Origin: Syntrophaceae bacterium
GTDB lineage: Bacteria; Desulfobacterota; Syntrophia; Syntrophales; Smithellaceae
Direction: 5' to 3'
DNA: 64,000 nt
Assembly: GCA_016927935.1 (NCBI GenBank)
Contig: JAFGLS010000190.1
Location: 1-64,000 of the forward strand
Shown here: piece by piece, positions 9,875 through 19,843 of the stretch
How positions within the stretch are numbered: the first letter of the stretch is position 1
How the letters are laid out: every line of letters begins with the position of its first letter
The notes under the pieces: model-generated
Seen by the model: only the letters and a program-made list of their open reading frames with translations
Databases searched by the model: none
Told to the model about the DNA's origin: nothing
Program-made: the position numbers and the translations under genes

Positions 9875-10183
9875 TCATTTTTTTCGTCTTAATATGAAGA
9901 AAATTCCCAGCAATATAATGACTCCCGGCAAAAGATAATTGGAATATTGGGAAACATCGAACCCGTATTTCTGATAAAACAAAAATCCGACTCCCGCCAA
10001 AGTGATGAACCATCCGCCAAAATCCCTGATTTGCTGAATCAACGTGCATATACCGACAGCAATCAGCAATACCGGCCATGTCTTATCAAAAGTATAATCT
10101 CCTGATTTGTGAAAATAAATCAACACACCGAGAGTAATTAACACGATACCGCCGGTAAGCATATTATGCCTTTTTTCGCTCAT
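9875..10183 (-). CDS. Small LiaI/LiaF-like four-helix membrane protein
   Basis: The 102-residue protein has about four hydrophobic helices (residues 9-24, 32-48, 53-70 and 82-98) linked by short loops, with the WPVLLIAVGI motif of LiaI/LiaF-like (DUF5668-type) transmembrane regions. It ends in a basic RRKK. Such proteins are often tied to envelope-stress responses, but a role here is only a guess. A GGAG ribosome site precedes the ATG. It sits between the slipin and aminotransferase genes on the same strand. Confidence 0.7.
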   Translation of the reverse strand: MSEKRHNMLTGGIVLITLGVLIYFHKSGDYTFDKTWPVLLIAVGICTLIQQIRDFGGWFITLAGVGFLFYQKYGFDVSQYSNYLLPGVIILLGIFFILRRKK

Positions 10184-10235
10184 GCATAATCTCCTTTTTT
10201 AATTTAATCAAAAATGATTTTGCCGTCTTAACTTT

Positions 10236-10997
10236 TTACTTATCAGTTAATTTTAAAAACGGTTTAAACAAATCAATCGGTATCGGGAATATCGTTGTGG
10301 AATTATTTTCCGAAGCAATCTGATTCAAAGTCTGCAAATAGCGCAACTGCAAAGACATCGGCTGTGTTTCCATAAGCTGCGCGGCTTCAATTAGTTTTTG
10401 AGCAGCCTGATATTCTCCTTCAGCATTGATTACCTTGGCCCTTCTTTCTCTTTCCGCCTCGGCCTGCTTGGCCATTGAACGTTTCATTTCTTCGGGTAAG
10501 TCAATATGCTTGACTTCCACCAGCGACACTTTAATTCCCCATGGTTCGGTACTGCGATCCAAAATTTCCTGCAAACGCATGTTAATCTTTTCGCGCTCGG
10601 AAAGAATTTCATCAAGTTCCATCTGTCCACAGACGCTTCTGAGCGTTGTCTGGGCAAGCTGTGAGGTGGCAAAAAGATAGTTTTCCACGTTCGTTACTGC
10701 TGAATTGGCATCCATCACCCGGAAATAAACAACAGCGCTGACTTTGATGGATACATTGTCTTTTGTAATAACATCCTGCGGGGGAACATCCATGGTAATT
10801 GTCCGCATGTCAATTTTCACCACCCTGTCAATAAGGGGAATAATAATAATCAATCCCGGACCCTTGACGTCCCTGATGCGGCCTAAACGGAAAACGACGG
10901 CTCTTTCGTACTCATTCATTATTTTGATTGCGGAAGCCAAGAATAAAATACTGGCCACTATAATAAATATTCCTGTTGTAGACAAAGTACCAAACAT
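10236..10997 (-). CDS. Slipin (SPFH/Band 7 membrane protein)
   Basis: The family start is one N-terminal transmembrane helix (about residues 8-24), followed by [12 protein letters not shown] and the SPFH domain with [14 protein letters not shown] and [15 protein letters not shown] charged helical segment rich in Ala/Glu ([20 protein letters not shown]) and a C-terminal LRYLQTL follow. Slipins form membrane scaffolds, often with an NfeD partner, whose gene lies directly upstream. I chose the ATG at 10997 because AAGGAGGA lies 7 bp before it. A longer reading frame to 11108 would only translate the repeat at 11026-11137. The protein is 253 residues long. Confidence 0.92.
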   Translation of the reverse strand: MFGTLSTTGIFIIVASILFLASAIKIMNEYERAVVFRLGRIRDVKGPGLIIIIPLIDRVVKIDMRTITMDVPPQDVITKDNVSIKVSAVVYFRVMDANSAVTNVENYLFATSQLAQTTLRSVCGQMELDEILSEREKINMRLQEILDRSTEPWGIKVSLVEVKHIDLPEEMKRSMAKQAEAERERRAKVINAEGEYQAAQKLIEAAQLMETQPMSLQLRYLQTLNQIASENNSTTIFPIPIDLFKPFLKLTDK

Positions 10998-11025
10998 AAA
11001 AAATCCTCCTTTATTAATTATTTTA

Positions 11026-11137
11026 TTGTGAAACTCCAATTCCGAAAGTATAGCGCAACGGAATTGGTAAGTTGAACAATCCCGCATAGCGGAGGGAATA
11101 ATACTCAAAGCACGTTCTGGCGTATTATTCCCGTGAT
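11026..11137. repeat. Intergenic palindromic repeat, copy 4
   Basis: It begins TTGTGAAACTCCAATTCCG, has the inverted arm CGGAATTGG, and ends with ATTCCCGTGA. It shares ends with copies at 5713-5930 and 42772-42880. The right end contains the TAA stop (11125-11127) and the last codons of the NfeD gene. Confidence 0.75.
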
Positions 11138-12435
11138 TTTTTTATTTCTTCGACTACCAATTTCAGTCCTTCAACTTTAACAACTTTTACCTTTGCGCCT
11201 TTTTTAATCGGATTATTGCTTGTTGCTTTCCAGTATTCTCCCATTAAAAAAACTTCCCCCTCATTATCTATATCTTTCATGACTTCCGCTTCAGAGCCGA
11301 TCATTGCTTCCGCACCGCTAAAATGTTTGCGCAGCTGCGCCTTCACCGCCAGCCAGATAACCACAATAAAGAAACCTGATGCAACAACAACAGCCGGCAC
11401 CAAAACCTGCAGGGAAAGGCGCAGCGCCGGCTCCGGCGTATCGAATAATAAAAGCGACCCGAATACCAATGAAATTACTCCTCCGACCGTAAGCATACCG
11501 TGACTCATAACTTTAATCTCCGCGATAAATAAAATTATTCCAAAAAGTATCAATAAAATTCCCGTATAATTTACCGGTAGTGTGGATAAACCGAAAAAAG
11601 CCAGCAAAAGCGATATACCACCGATTACTCCGGGCAAAATCGCGCCCGGTGTAGATAATTCGAAATAAAGCCCAGCCAGCCCTATCAACAAAAGAAGGTA
11701 TGCAATGTTGGGATCGGAAATAGCCGAAAGAATACCATGTCTGGCTCCCTTTTTTTTATTATTAATTATCGCATTTTTTGTTTTTAGTCTTACTTTTCCA
11801 CTCACAAGATTTACTTCCTTCTGGTCAATAGCGGCTAGAAGTTTTTCAACATCGGGCGCAACATAGTCCACAACTTTCAGTTTAAGTGCTTCTTCGGCAG
11901 TTATGGATTCGCTTTTACGCACCGCTTTTTCCACCCATACTTCCGAGCGTCCTCTTGTTTTGGCTATGCTTCTGGCATACGCAGCGGCATCATTTTCAAT
12001 TTTTTTGGACATGGTTTTATCTTTGTCTTCTGAAGAACTGCCCAATCCTATGGACACGGGATGTGCTGCACCTATATTTGTGCCGGGCGCCATAGCAGCT
12101 ATGTGAGCGGCTTGCGTTACAATTACTCCCGCAGAAGCGGCACGTGCACCGGACGGAAAAACATAAACAATTACAGGAAGAGGAGAATTGAGAATGCTTT
12201 TGGCAATATCACGCATAGCGGTATCCATCCCTCCGGGAGTGTCAAGTAAAATTATCAACCCCTCAGCGTTGTCTTTCTGGGCCTCCTCAATGCTTTTGGC
12301 AATATACTTTGCCGTTGGCGATGTAATCACACCATCTATTGTGACGACGTCAAAAACAGGATCCTTATCCTGCGCACCGGCGAGAAAGCCTATGAATATG
12401 AAAATGACTATCAAAGCATATTTAATTTTCTTCAA
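11125..12435 (-). CDS. NfeD-family serine protease-like membrane protein
   Basis: The 436-residue protein is a long-form NfeD: a signal peptide (residues 1-21), a ClpP/SppA-like protease domain with LLDTPGGM near 65 and the nucleophile in [10 protein letters not shown] near 100, then about four transmembrane helices (230-370), and a C-terminal OB-fold domain ([13 protein letters not shown]). Long NfeD proteins are known partners of stomatin/slipin proteins in membrane quality control, and the slipin gene follows directly. Translation starts at a TTG (12433-12435) preceded by GAGGAG. The last residues and the stop lie in a repeat. Confidence 0.9.
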   Translation of the reverse strand: MKKIKYALIVIFIFIGFLAGAQDKDPVFDVVTIDGVITSPTAKYIAKSIEEAQKDNAEGLIILLDTPGGMDTAMRDIAKSILNSPLPVIVYVFPSGARAASAGVIVTQAAHIAAMAPGTNIGAAHPVSIGLGSSSEDKDKTMSKKIENDAAAYARSIAKTRGRSEVWVEKAVRKSESITAEEALKLKVVDYVAPDVEKLLAAIDQKEVNLVSGKVRLKTKNAIINNKKKGARHGILSAISDPNIAYLLLLIGLAGLYFELSTPGAILPGVIGGISLLLAFFGLSTLPVNYTGILLILFGIILFIAEIKVMSHGMLTVGGVISLVFGSLLLFDTPEPALRLSLQVLVPAVVVASGFFIVVIWLAVKAQLRKHFSGAEAMIGSEAEVMKDIDNEGEVFLMGEYWKATSNNPIKKGAKVKVVKVEGLKLVVEEIKKSRE

Positions 12436-12462
12436 TACAATTTCTCCTCTTTTTTATTTAAT

Positions 12463-13167
12463 CTATATTTTTGCTTCCTTCATTATCATCTGAATATCTT
12501 CCCAAACCTGCTTTTTAGCCGATGGGTTTCGCAAAAGATACGCCGGATGATATGTCGGCATTAATTTTATACCTTCATATAAATGAAAGCGCCCGCGCAA
12601 AACAGATATTGGGACATCTGTATTTAAAAGAGTTTTTGCGGCAAAAGTACCCAAAGCACAGATTATTTCGGGAGATATAATCCGTAACTGTTTTTTTAGG
12701 AAAGGCTCACATTTGCTTATTTCCTCAGGCTGGGGGTTACGGTTTCCCGGGGGACGGCACTTAAGAATATTGCAGATATAAACATCCTTTCTTTTAAGCT
12801 TCATTCCCTTGACAATAATATCAGTTAACAGTTGGCCGGCACGTCCCACAAAGGGATGACCCTGCTCATCTTCATCCGCACCGGGGGCTTCACCGACAAA
12901 GACTATTCGCGCTTCGGGATTGCCCTCACCGAAAACAAGATTTTTTCTTGTTTTTCCCAAAGGGCAAAGCTGGCAATCGCCCATTTCCCGGCGAACTGCT
13001 TTTAGCATTTCTTCTCTATTCGCATATACGGTTTCCACTTGAGCAGTCGCTGTTCCAGATGATTTTCTCCAATCAATCCCCACGGACAAACTGTCACTAT
13101 TGCTCACTTGTTCCTTGAGCGCCCTTACCGCTTCAAGTAATTCCGTCTGCAACTCACCCCTTTCCAT
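12463..13167 (-). CDS. Family 4 uracil-DNA glycosylase (4Fe-4S)
   Basis: The 234-residue protein removes uracil from DNA. It shows the UDG family 4 motifs: the cluster ligands CQLC near residue 65 and CRPPGNRNPQPEEISKC near 140-155, motif A GEAPGADEDEQGHPFVGRAG near 92, and motif B MPTYHPAYLLRNPSAKK near 205. The N-terminal ~55 residues are a variable extension, as in many phage-polymerase-associated UDG homologues. Its ATG overlaps the coaBC stop (TAATG), so the two are translationally coupled. No alternative function is likely. Confidence 0.93.
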   Translation of the reverse strand: MERGELQTELLEAVRALKEQVSNSDSLSVGIDWRKSSGTATAQVETVYANREEMLKAVRREMGDCQLCPLGKTRKNLVFGEGNPEARIVFVGEAPGADEDEQGHPFVGRAGQLLTDIIVKGMKLKRKDVYICNILKCRPPGNRNPQPEEISKCEPFLKKQLRIISPEIICALGTFAAKTLLNTDVPISVLRGRFHLYEGIKLMPTYHPAYLLRNPSAKKQVWEDIQMIMKEAKI

Positions 13168-14378
13168 TATTTTTTGCCTTTTCCTTTCCTGCCTAATAAT
13201 TTTTTTACCCTATCAAGAATCACTCCAGCCGCTCCTATTTTTGTCATTTTGCCCAAGGACTCTATTTTACCTGAACGGTCAATTATAGTTATTATGTTTG
13301 TATCCGTTCGGAAACCTGCGCCTTCTTCGCGCAAGTTATTGGCAACAATTAAATCCATATTCTTACTTATTAGTTTATTTCTGGCATTAGCTAATAGATT
13401 CTGAGTTTCCATGGCAAAACCAACCAATATTCGTTTGCCCTTGTTTTTTCCCACCTCGGAGATTATGTCAGGATTCTTTTCCAGTTTTAAGGAAATCTTT
13501 TTCGTGTCTTTTTTAATTTTTTCTTTTAACGTCACTTTAGGACGGTAATCGGCGACTGCTGCCGCCTTGATTATAACATCCACCTTTTTATAATTATCTA
13601 AAACAGCTTTATGCATTTCTTTTGCTGTGCGCACTTTGATAATTTTTTCCACCGGCGGCGAAGGCAATGATGTGGGACCACTTATCAAAATAGCCTTTGC
13701 ACCTCTTCCATGTGCCGCAGAAGCCAAAGCGTAACCCATTTTCCCTGATGACATGTTGGTAATAAAACGCACCGGATCAAGCGGTTCTTCGGTAGGACCC
13801 GCGGTAATGAGAACTTTCACTCCCTTAAAATCCTTGGAGGCAAGAATCCTTTTTATCTCTTCCATAATTTTCGGTATTTCGGGCAGTCTCCCCTTCCCTT
13901 TGGTTTTGCAGGCCAGTTCACCCTCCGCGCTTTCCATCACAACATAACCGATTTTTTTAATTTTACTAATATTTTCCTGAACAACGGGATTGGAAAGCAT
14001 TTTATCGTTCATCGCCGGACATATCAACGTGGGTTTGTCCTGAGCCATAATTGTTGTGGAAAGAAGGTCATCGCCAATACCGGAAGCTATCTTGCCGATT
14101 ATGTTTGCCGTCGCCGGCGCAATTACAAATGCATCGGCAAAATCAGCCAGCGCTATATGTGCGATATCGTATTTGTCGACAGGCACAAACATATCCGTAT
14201 AAACCTGATTCTGTGAAAGAGTTCGCATTGTCAAAGGTGTAATAAATTTCCCGGCGCTTTCGGTCATGATTACTTTTACATTCGCACCTTCCTTAATAAG
14301 AGCCCGGGTCAACTCCGCCGCTTTATAGGCGGCAATGCCACCGGTAATACCGAGAACAATATTTTTGTTTTTAAGCAT
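13167..14378 (-). CDS. coaBC: Bifunctional CoaBC (phosphopantothenoylcysteine decarboxylase/synthetase)
   Basis: This 403-residue enzyme makes 4'-phosphopantetheine for coenzyme A. The N-terminal flavoprotein CoaC domain has GITGGIAAYKAAEL at residues 10-23, the catalytic His in IAHIALADFADA near 75, and PAMNDKM near 121. The C-terminal CoaB domain has ITAGPTEEPLDPVRFITN near 192 and SSGKMG after it, then KAAAVADYRP near 285 and FAMET near 330. It is the first gene of a minus-strand run (UDG, NfeD, slipin). A long repeat block occupies the 549 bp upstream. No Shine-Dalgarno is seen before the ATG. Confidence 0.96.
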   Translation of the reverse strand: MLKNKNIVLGITGGIAAYKAAELTRALIKEGANVKVIMTESAGKFITPLTMRTLSQNQVYTDMFVPVDKYDIAHIALADFADAFVIAPATANIIGKIASGIGDDLLSTTIMAQDKPTLICPAMNDKMLSNPVVQENISKIKKIGYVVMESAEGELACKTKGKGRLPEIPKIMEEIKRILASKDFKGVKVLITAGPTEEPLDPVRFITNMSSGKMGYALASAAHGRGAKAILISGPTSLPSPPVEKIIKVRTAKEMHKAVLDNYKKVDVIIKAAAVADYRPKVTLKEKIKKDTKKISLKLEKNPDIISEVGKNKGKRILVGFAMETQNLLANARNKLISKNMDLIVANNLREEGAGFRTDTNIITIIDRSGKIESLGKMTKIGAAGVILDRVKKLLGRKGKGKK

Positions 14379-14519
14379 ATTCTTAAACTTTCAAATAAAT
14401 TTTTTTGACTGGTTTTAACGAAATAAGACGCTTGAACGCGACTTTTATTGGGAAATATAACAGCGCTTTATCACAATATCAAGGCATAATTATTTGTGTT
14501 TTGAAAATGTTTTAAGAAA

Positions 14520-14856
14520 ATAGTCCCACTTAGCTTAATTCTTCGCTGTGCTCGCGGGTCTCATTATCCCGCTCCGCTTCGCTGCGGGGATATCCCTATC
14601 CGCTTTCGCGGAAATGACAATTCAACTTCCGCCTCGATCTTCGCTTCGCTCGATCTTGGCGAGTTTCATTGATTCCCAATCCCGATAAATCGGGTTGGAT
14701 AATTCTACCAGCGCTTCGTTTTTCACTTCGTTCACACTTAGCGGGACTCACTACCACTTACGCTTCGAGTTTCACTTCGTTCACTCTTAGCGGGACTCAC
14801 TACCACTTGCGCTTCAAGCTGTGTTTCTCTTGCTCTCAGCGAGTGTCATTAATTTC
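14520..14856. repeat. Composite intergenic repeat block, copy 5
   Basis: The divergent gap between coaBC and the M23 gene (14379-14927) is mostly filled by GC-rich tandem modules: ATTATCCCGCTCCGCTTCGCT with GCGGGGATATC, the CCCAATCCCGATAAATCGGG palindrome near 14675, two close tandem copies ending CTTAGCGGGACTCACTACCA (near 14735 and 14790), and a last GCGAGTGTCATTA. Bases 14379-14519 are AT-rich with nothing recognised. No gene is supported in this stretch; the frames open here are translations of the repeat. Confidence 0.8.
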
Positions 14857-14927
14857 TCTTGCAAAAGCATGTAAAAGTTATTATAAGCCGCGCAGTCATA
14901 AATATATCCCAACTTTAGGAGATTATT

Positions 14928-16244
14928 ATGAAATGGTTCCGTTTCGATATCAAAATTATACTCGGGGTATTGGTCATTGCTGCTTTGGGCTGGATTTTTT
15001 TCGGCAACTACATTGAAATAGGGAAACCTGTAATTAAATTTGATCAGGATGTTAAAGCCATCGGCAGACAGCAAAAAACCGTCGGGATTACTTTTTCAGA
15101 TTCCCGAAGCGGTCTTTCCCGAATAACTGCAGAAATAATTCAGGATAATAAAGGCCAGATTATTGCCGATAAAAAAATTTCTCCGAAAGGACAAGCTCGG
15201 GATACATTGCAACTGAACATAAACGTTGGAGAATTGAGACTTCATGATGGTCCGGCCACTATTAAAGTTATGGCAACAGATTATTCTCTTTTTCAAAATC
15301 AGGCGGTATTATTGAAGGAAATAAAAATCGATACTGTACCGCCGCAGATTAATCTCGTGAAAAATATCAATTACATAAATCAAGGCGGAACCGGCTTTGT
15401 CGCCTACCAGCCATCAAAACCCCTTTCCTTTACCGGAGTTTATATTAACGATTTCTTATCTCCCGCTCACTCCATATTGATTGACAATAAGCCTTCTTAC
15501 ATTACTTATTTTGCTTTGCCGATGAACGCAAACAAAACAACAACAAGAATAATGGTCTTTGCCCGGGACGAAGCGGGGAATGAAACAAGCACGGCTATAC
15601 CTTGTCTTATTAAGGAAAAAAAGTTTCGTTCTGATAAAATGAATCTCAGTGAAAGTTTTCTGCAGCAAAAAATGCCGGAATTCCAGGCTATGGTTCCATC
15701 GCTGCAGGGGAAAACACCCCTGGAAGTTTTTACGTATATAAATTCCCAAATGCGCAATGACAATCTTTTGACTATACAGAAGATATGTCAGAAATCCTCT
15801 TCTAAAGAACTATGGGAAGGGGCTTTCCTGCGGATGAAAGATGCCGCCCCGATGGCTCTTTTTGGAGATAAAAGGACTTATTTTTACAATGGTAAATTGG
15901 TTGGGGAATCTATCCATAATGGGATTGATCTTGCTTCCAATGCCAGAGCGCCTATTGAAGTAGCCAATAACGGCATTGTTGTCTTTACCGGCATTCTCGG
16001 AATTTACGGCAATGTCGTCATTATTGACCATGGACTGGGACTCTTCACTCTTTATGGACATTTATCCTCCATTGATACCTCTGTGGGCAAAAATGTGGCA
16101 AAAGGAGAAAAAATTGGAGTTTCCGGTGTATCCGGCCTTGCCGGCGGAGATCATTTGCATTTCAGTATTATTGTTGGCGGACAATTTGTTGATCCTAAAG
16201 AATGGTGGGATCCCCACTGGATTAAGGATAATATAACCAAATAG
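14928..16244 (+). CDS. M23-family peptidoglycan endopeptidase (membrane-anchored)
   Basis: The 438-residue protein has an N-terminal transmembrane anchor (about residues 9-27), a long extracytoplasmic region with Ig-like character, and a C-terminal LytM/M23 domain. The zinc ligands are visible as HNGIDLAS near 335 and GGDHLHFS near 410, with the YGNVVIIDHG and LYGHLSSI strands between. It would cut peptide crosslinks in the periplasm. An AGGAG site precedes the ATG. The gene is alone between repeats. An M23 domain without its activating partner is possible; the activator is not visible here. Confidence 0.9.
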   Translation: MKWFRFDIKIILGVLVIAALGWIFFGNYIEIGKPVIKFDQDVKAIGRQQKTVGITFSDSRSGLSRITAEIIQDNKGQIIADKKISPKGQARDTLQLNINVGELRLHDGPATIKVMATDYSLFQNQAVLLKEIKIDTVPPQINLVKNINYINQGGTGFVAYQPSKPLSFTGVYINDFLSPAHSILIDNKPSYITYFALPMNANKTTTRIMVFARDEAGNETSTAIPCLIKEKKFRSDKMNLSESFLQQKMPEFQAMVPSLQGKTPLEVFTYINSQMRNDNLLTIQKICQKSSSKELWEGAFLRMKDAAPMALFGDKRTYFYNGKLVGESIHNGIDLASNARAPIEVANNGIVVFTGILGIYGNVVIIDHGLGLFTLYGHLSSIDTSVGKNVAKGEKIGVSGVSGLAGGDHLHFSIIVGGQFVDPKEWWDPHWIKDNITK

Positions 16245-16245
16245 C

Positions 16246-16328
16246 AGTAGTGAGACTCTCTGACTGTAGGAAGAGTTCGTCGAACTATCCAATCCCGATA
16301 TATCTATCGGGATTGGGAAATATTCTAC
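16246..16328. repeat. Intergenic palindromic repeat, copy 6
   Basis: It begins TAGTGAGACTCTCTGACTG two bases after the M23 stop codon, and carries the palindrome CCAATCCCGATA...TATCGGGATTGG at 16289-16316. It lies in the convergent gap with rapZ, where a bidirectional terminator would be useful. Confidence 0.8.
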
Positions 16329-16391
16329 ATGAGCGTGGATATAATTACAGCAGTTAGCCGAGAATTTGTTTCCAATGCTTGTTTAGTGGAT

Positions 16392-17264
16392 TTATACTAC
16401 TGATTTATCAATATCGCGGTGATTAAGATTTACAGGATATTTCATCGATGAAAAAAATGAGTTCATTGCATTGGCTATCACAACGGAACGATGTCTTCCT
16501 CCCGTACAACCCAGGGCAATGTTGAGCCGGACTTTCCCTTCTTTTTCATAAAGAGGAATTAATAAATTCATCAAATCAAATATTTTCTCTAAAAATTTCT
16601 TACCTTCCTTGTTCTTTAAAACGTGATCCCTCACATCGTCATTATTGCCATCGAAGTTTTTCAAATTTTCAACAAAATGAGGATTGGGCAGAAACCTTAC
16701 ATCGAAAACAAGATCAGCCTCCACGGGTAATTTGTAACGATAGCCGAAAGAAGCTACATTAATAACCATTTTTTTGTGTCTTGATGAAGGTGAAAAATAA
16801 CTTTGTACTATATCTTTTAATTGATGAACATTTATCGAAGTTGTGTCAATGACTTTATCTGCCATTTTCTTTAATGATGACAATTTTTCTCTTTCCAGTT
16901 GAATACCTTCCCTAATCATTCCTTTCTCTGAAAGAGGATGAGTACGTCTTGTTTCACTGAAACGATGCAAAAGAGCTTCATCGCTGGATTCAAGGAAAAG
17001 AATTTCTATTCTATATCCTTTCCTTTTAAGCCCACTGAAAATCCGCTTATATTTATCCAGAAAACTTCTTTCCCTTAAATCCATAACCAGCGCCACCTGT
17101 TTAATTTCCGGCGAAGAAGAGATGGTTATAGAAAGAAATTTCGGCAATAAAATTACCGGCAGGTTATCTACACAGAAAAAACCGATGTCTTCCAATGCCC
17201 TGAGCGTTGTACTTTTACCCGATCCGGAAAGACCTGTTATAATTACGACCCGCAAATGTTTCAT
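16392..17264 (-). CDS. rapZ: RNase adapter/nucleotide-binding protein RapZ
   Basis: The protein has the RapZ (YvcJ/UPF0042) layout: an N-terminal P-loop [16 protein letters not shown], a Walker-B-like VMDLRER near residue 73, [11 protein letters not shown] near 170, and the C-terminal domain with [17 protein letters not shown] near 270. In E. coli RapZ directs a small RNA to RNase E in glucosamine control; in other bacteria the target is unknown. I place the start at 17264 (ATG, AAGGA 7 bp upstream), which directly follows the ptsN stop. Longer frames from 17291 or 17279 would overlap ptsN. It ends the rpoN-hpf-ptsN run. Confidence 0.93.
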   Translation of the reverse strand: MKHLRVVIITGLSGSGKSTTLRALEDIGFFCVDNLPVILLPKFLSITISSSPEIKQVALVMDLRERSFLDKYKRIFSGLKRKGYRIEILFLESSDEALLHRFSETRRTHPLSEKGMIREGIQLEREKLSSLKKMADKVIDTTSINVHQLKDIVQSYFSPSSRHKKMVINVASFGYRYKLPVEADLVFDVRFLPNPHFVENLKNFDGNNDDVRDHVLKNKEGKKFLEKIFDLMNLLIPLYEKEGKVRLNIALGCTGGRHRSVVIANAMNSFFSSMKYPVNLNHRDIDKSVV

Positions 17265-17268
17265 CTCA

Positions 17269-17730
17269 TTATCCTTCATTCCCCTGCTCAATAATAATCT
17301 TATACAAATCAGTCGGTGATTCGACTCTTAAAAGTTTCTCCCGTAAGCGATTATCTTTAAGCATTTTGGATATCAGGGCAAGTATTTTTAAATGCTGCCC
17401 CTCGGAGTTTTCCGGTGCCAGAAGCAGAAAAAAAAGATGGGCCGGTTTTCCGTCAATGGAATCATATACAATTCCTCCTTCGCTGCGTCCAAAGGCAACC
17501 ATTATATTATCAAGATCTGGTATTTTCCCATGAGGAATGGCTACTCCATCTCCTATTCCTGTGGAACCGAGATTTTCCCTCCGTTTTAAAATGTTAAAAA
17601 CAGAATAACGGTTGATTTTCAAACCTCCCCGAATTATCATATCAATTAATTCAACAAGGACTTCGTCCTTACTTTTAGCCAATAAACGGACGTTGATAAA
17701 CTCTGCTTTGATAAATTGATTCAATTGCAT
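17269..17730 (-). CDS. ptsN: PTS nitrogen-regulatory EIIA protein (PtsN)
   Basis: The protein is a PTS EIIA (type 2) domain of the nitrogen-PTS. It has MIIRGGLK, then [16 protein letters not shown] with the phosphorylated histidine near residue 65, and [10 protein letters not shown] near 100. It is phosphorylated through the EI-Ntr/NPr chain and regulates rather than transports. The ATG at 17730 fits the family start (MQLNQFI) and has AAAGGA 12 bp upstream. A GTG at 17760 would add ten residues without a ribosome site. It lies between hpf and rapZ, downstream of rpoN, as in many proteobacteria. Confidence 0.92.
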   Translation of the reverse strand: MQLNQFIKAEFINVRLLAKSKDEVLVELIDMIIRGGLKINRYSVFNILKRRENLGSTGIGDGVAIPHGKIPDLDNIMVAFGRSEGGIVYDSIDGKPAHLFFLLLAPENSEGQHLKILALISKMLKDNRLREKLLRVESPTDLYKIIIEQGNEG

Positions 17731-17774
17731 CTGTAAACAATATCCTTTCTCGTCAGCCACAAAATTGTATCATT

Positions 17775-18305
17775 TTAATTTGTTTCTATAAGCGTGCAAT
17801 TTCCATCATCACGGCGGTAGATCAGACTTACGTTTTCCGATGAAGAATCCCGATAAATAATAAAGCGATCGTTGGTTTCTTCCAATTCCATTATGGCTTC
17901 ATCAAACGACATCGGTTTTAATATAACCCTGCGCGTTTCCGTGATTCTATTAGTTGTAGCTTCTTCTAACTCCTCCCTTGCGGATAATTTTTCATGACCA
18001 CGCCTGATACTTTTGGGTTTGTGCTCCCTTATCTTTTCTCTCTGTTTCTTAAGTTGCTTTTCAATTTTATCAACACATCGGTCAAGGGCTATGCGCATGT
18101 CTTTGGCTTCTTCTTTTGCGTTTATATTCCATCCATTGGAACTTAAATTAATTTCAGTGGTGTTTCTGAACTTTTCCATAGAAACAATAATGTGAGCTTC
18201 GGCCGGCATATCCAGATATTTTTTCAGCTTCTGCATTTTTTCTTCAACAAATACTTTTTGCCAACTTTCACCTTCACCGTTTCTAAAAGTTACCGAAATT
18301 TTCAT
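17775..18305 (-). CDS. hpf: Long-form ribosome hibernation promoting factor
   Basis: The 176-residue protein combines an N-terminal HPF/YfiA domain (residues 1-100; TEINLSSNGW, then basic KKQREKIREHK) with a C-terminal dimerisation domain (TETRRVILKPMSFDEAIMELEETNDRFIIYRD). That is the long form, which pairs 70S ribosomes into 100S dimers in stationary cells. It follows rpoN by about 35 bp and precedes ptsN. An AAGGAGGAG ribosome site fits the ATG at 18305. Sigma-54 neighbourhood is conserved for this gene. Confidence 0.93.
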   Translation of the reverse strand: MKISVTFRNGEGESWQKVFVEEKMQKLKKYLDMPAEAHIIVSMEKFRNTTEINLSSNGWNINAKEEAKDMRIALDRCVDKIEKQLKKQREKIREHKPKSIRRGHEKLSAREELEEATTNRITETRRVILKPMSFDEAIMELEETNDRFIIYRDSSSENVSLIYRRDDGNCTLIETN

Positions 18306-18340
18306 AATCGCTCCTCCTTAATTAAGTTAATCTACATTGC

Positions 18341-19816
18341 TCAAAAATACTTCTTTCTCTTTGACGATGGCAAAATGCCTAACATTTCCCTGTATTTGGC
18401 AACAGTACGTCTGGCTATATTTATCCCCTTTGCTTTAAGCATATTAACAATCTCGCAATCACTATAAGGTTTCCGTTGTTGTTCCGAGTTGATTATCTGC
18501 TTAATTTCCTCCTTGACGCTTTTTGACGCTATCGTACCATCGGACGTTCTTTTAATGGAACTGCCGAAAAAATATTTCATCTCAAAGATTCCCTGTGGAG
18601 AATGCATGTATTTATTGTTAACGACACGGCTGATTGTTGATTCATGCATATCAATATCATTGGCAATATCACGTAAAACCAGTGGTCTAAGAAAGTCAAT
18701 GCCCCGATCGAAAAAATCTTTTTGAAATTTGACAATACTCCCGGCTACTTTGTAAATAGTGTTCTGCCTTTGTTGAATGCTTTTGATAAGCCAGGTAGCC
18801 GATTTCACTTTATCCTTGATATACTTTTTACCGTTTTCAACCTCGTTATGGTCATGGCCGCTAAGCCCTGCCATAACCTCACGGTAAAAATTACTGATGC
18901 GCAGACGCGGCAACCCATCATCATTTAGAATTATTTTATATTCATCTCCTGATTTGACAACGTAAACATCGGGGATGATCGGCTGAATCTTTTCTTCAGA
19001 ATAAATACTTCCTGGCTTTGGATTCATTCCGCTGATTAGTAAAACCGCTATTTCCACTTCCCGCAAAGGAACTTTTAATTTATGAGCGATATGAACATAA
19101 TTTTTTAATTCCAGTTCCTTAAGAAATTCCTTAATTATAACTTCAATAATTTTATTTTTTACACCCAGCATCCTTGATTGAATCAACAGGCATTCTTGAA
19201 GATCACGGGCGGCAATTCCCGGAGGATCGAATTCCTGAACTTTTTTAAGGACACTTTCCGCGAATTCTTCGCTGACATTTTCCAATTGGGCTATTTCCGG
19301 TATGGTCGCACATAAATAACCGTTCTGGTCAAGATTGCCGATAATCTGGTTGCAAACTCTTTCTTCGTCTTCTGAAAAAGATGAAAGCTTCATCTGCCAT
19401 GTTAAATGCTTTGTAAGTGACTGGCTTTCGGTAAGGACATTGTCCCAGGAAGTTTCTTCACCGTCTTTACCGCCATAAGTTACGCCAACCGGACCATAAT
19501 CTTCCAAATAACTGGCCCAATCAAATTCCTCCGTACCTGCACCTTTTTCCACGTTTATCTCTTCCGTATGCTCCACGGCCTTTACATTTTCACGCTCGGA
19601 GGACAAGATATCTTTTTCAAACTCATTATTAATCGTTTCTTCATTTCCTTCATCTAGAGAAATTTCTTCCAGTAAAGGATTTTCTTCCATTTCCTGATTG
19701 ATTGCTTCAACAAGTTCCTGTCTGGATAACTGCAGCAACTTTATCGCCTGCTGCAGCTGGGGTGTCATGATTAGCTGTTGAGAAAGCTTTAAATTCTGTT
19801 TTAACTCAAATGCCAT
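18341..19816 (-). CDS. rpoN: RNA polymerase sigma-54 factor RpoN
   Basis: The 491-residue protein is a complete sigma-54. Region I has the Gln/Leu-rich activator-binding segment (LKQNLKLSQQLIMTPQLQQAIKLLQLSR). An acidic region II follows (about residues 45-110), then the core-binding domain with GNLDQNGYLC and FDPPGIAARDLQECL near 195, the HTH near 375, and the C-terminal RpoN box ARRTVAKYRE near 475. It needs an AAA+ enhancer-binding activator, none of which is encoded in this window. It sits between lptB and hpf on the same strand, the standard arrangement. Confidence 0.97.
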   Translation of the reverse strand: MAFELKQNLKLSQQLIMTPQLQQAIKLLQLSRQELVEAINQEMEENPLLEEISLDEGNEETINNEFEKDILSSERENVKAVEHTEEINVEKGAGTEEFDWASYLEDYGPVGVTYGGKDGEETSWDNVLTESQSLTKHLTWQMKLSSFSEDEERVCNQIIGNLDQNGYLCATIPEIAQLENVSEEFAESVLKKVQEFDPPGIAARDLQECLLIQSRMLGVKNKIIEVIIKEFLKELELKNYVHIAHKLKVPLREVEIAVLLISGMNPKPGSIYSEEKIQPIIPDVYVVKSGDEYKIILNDDGLPRLRISNFYREVMAGLSGHDHNEVENGKKYIKDKVKSATWLIKSIQQRQNTIYKVAGSIVKFQKDFFDRGIDFLRPLVLRDIANDIDMHESTISRVVNNKYMHSPQGIFEMKYFFGSSIKRTSDGTIASKSVKEEIKQIINSEQQRKPYSDCEIVNMLKAKGINIARRTVAKYREMLGILPSSKRKKYF

Positions 19817-19843
19817 AATAACAAATCATGTATCGAAATATTT

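Noticed and set aside
10998-11108. 37-residue N-terminal extension of the slipin
   Set aside because: It lies in repeat copy 4, and an AAGGAGGA site points to the ATG at 10997.
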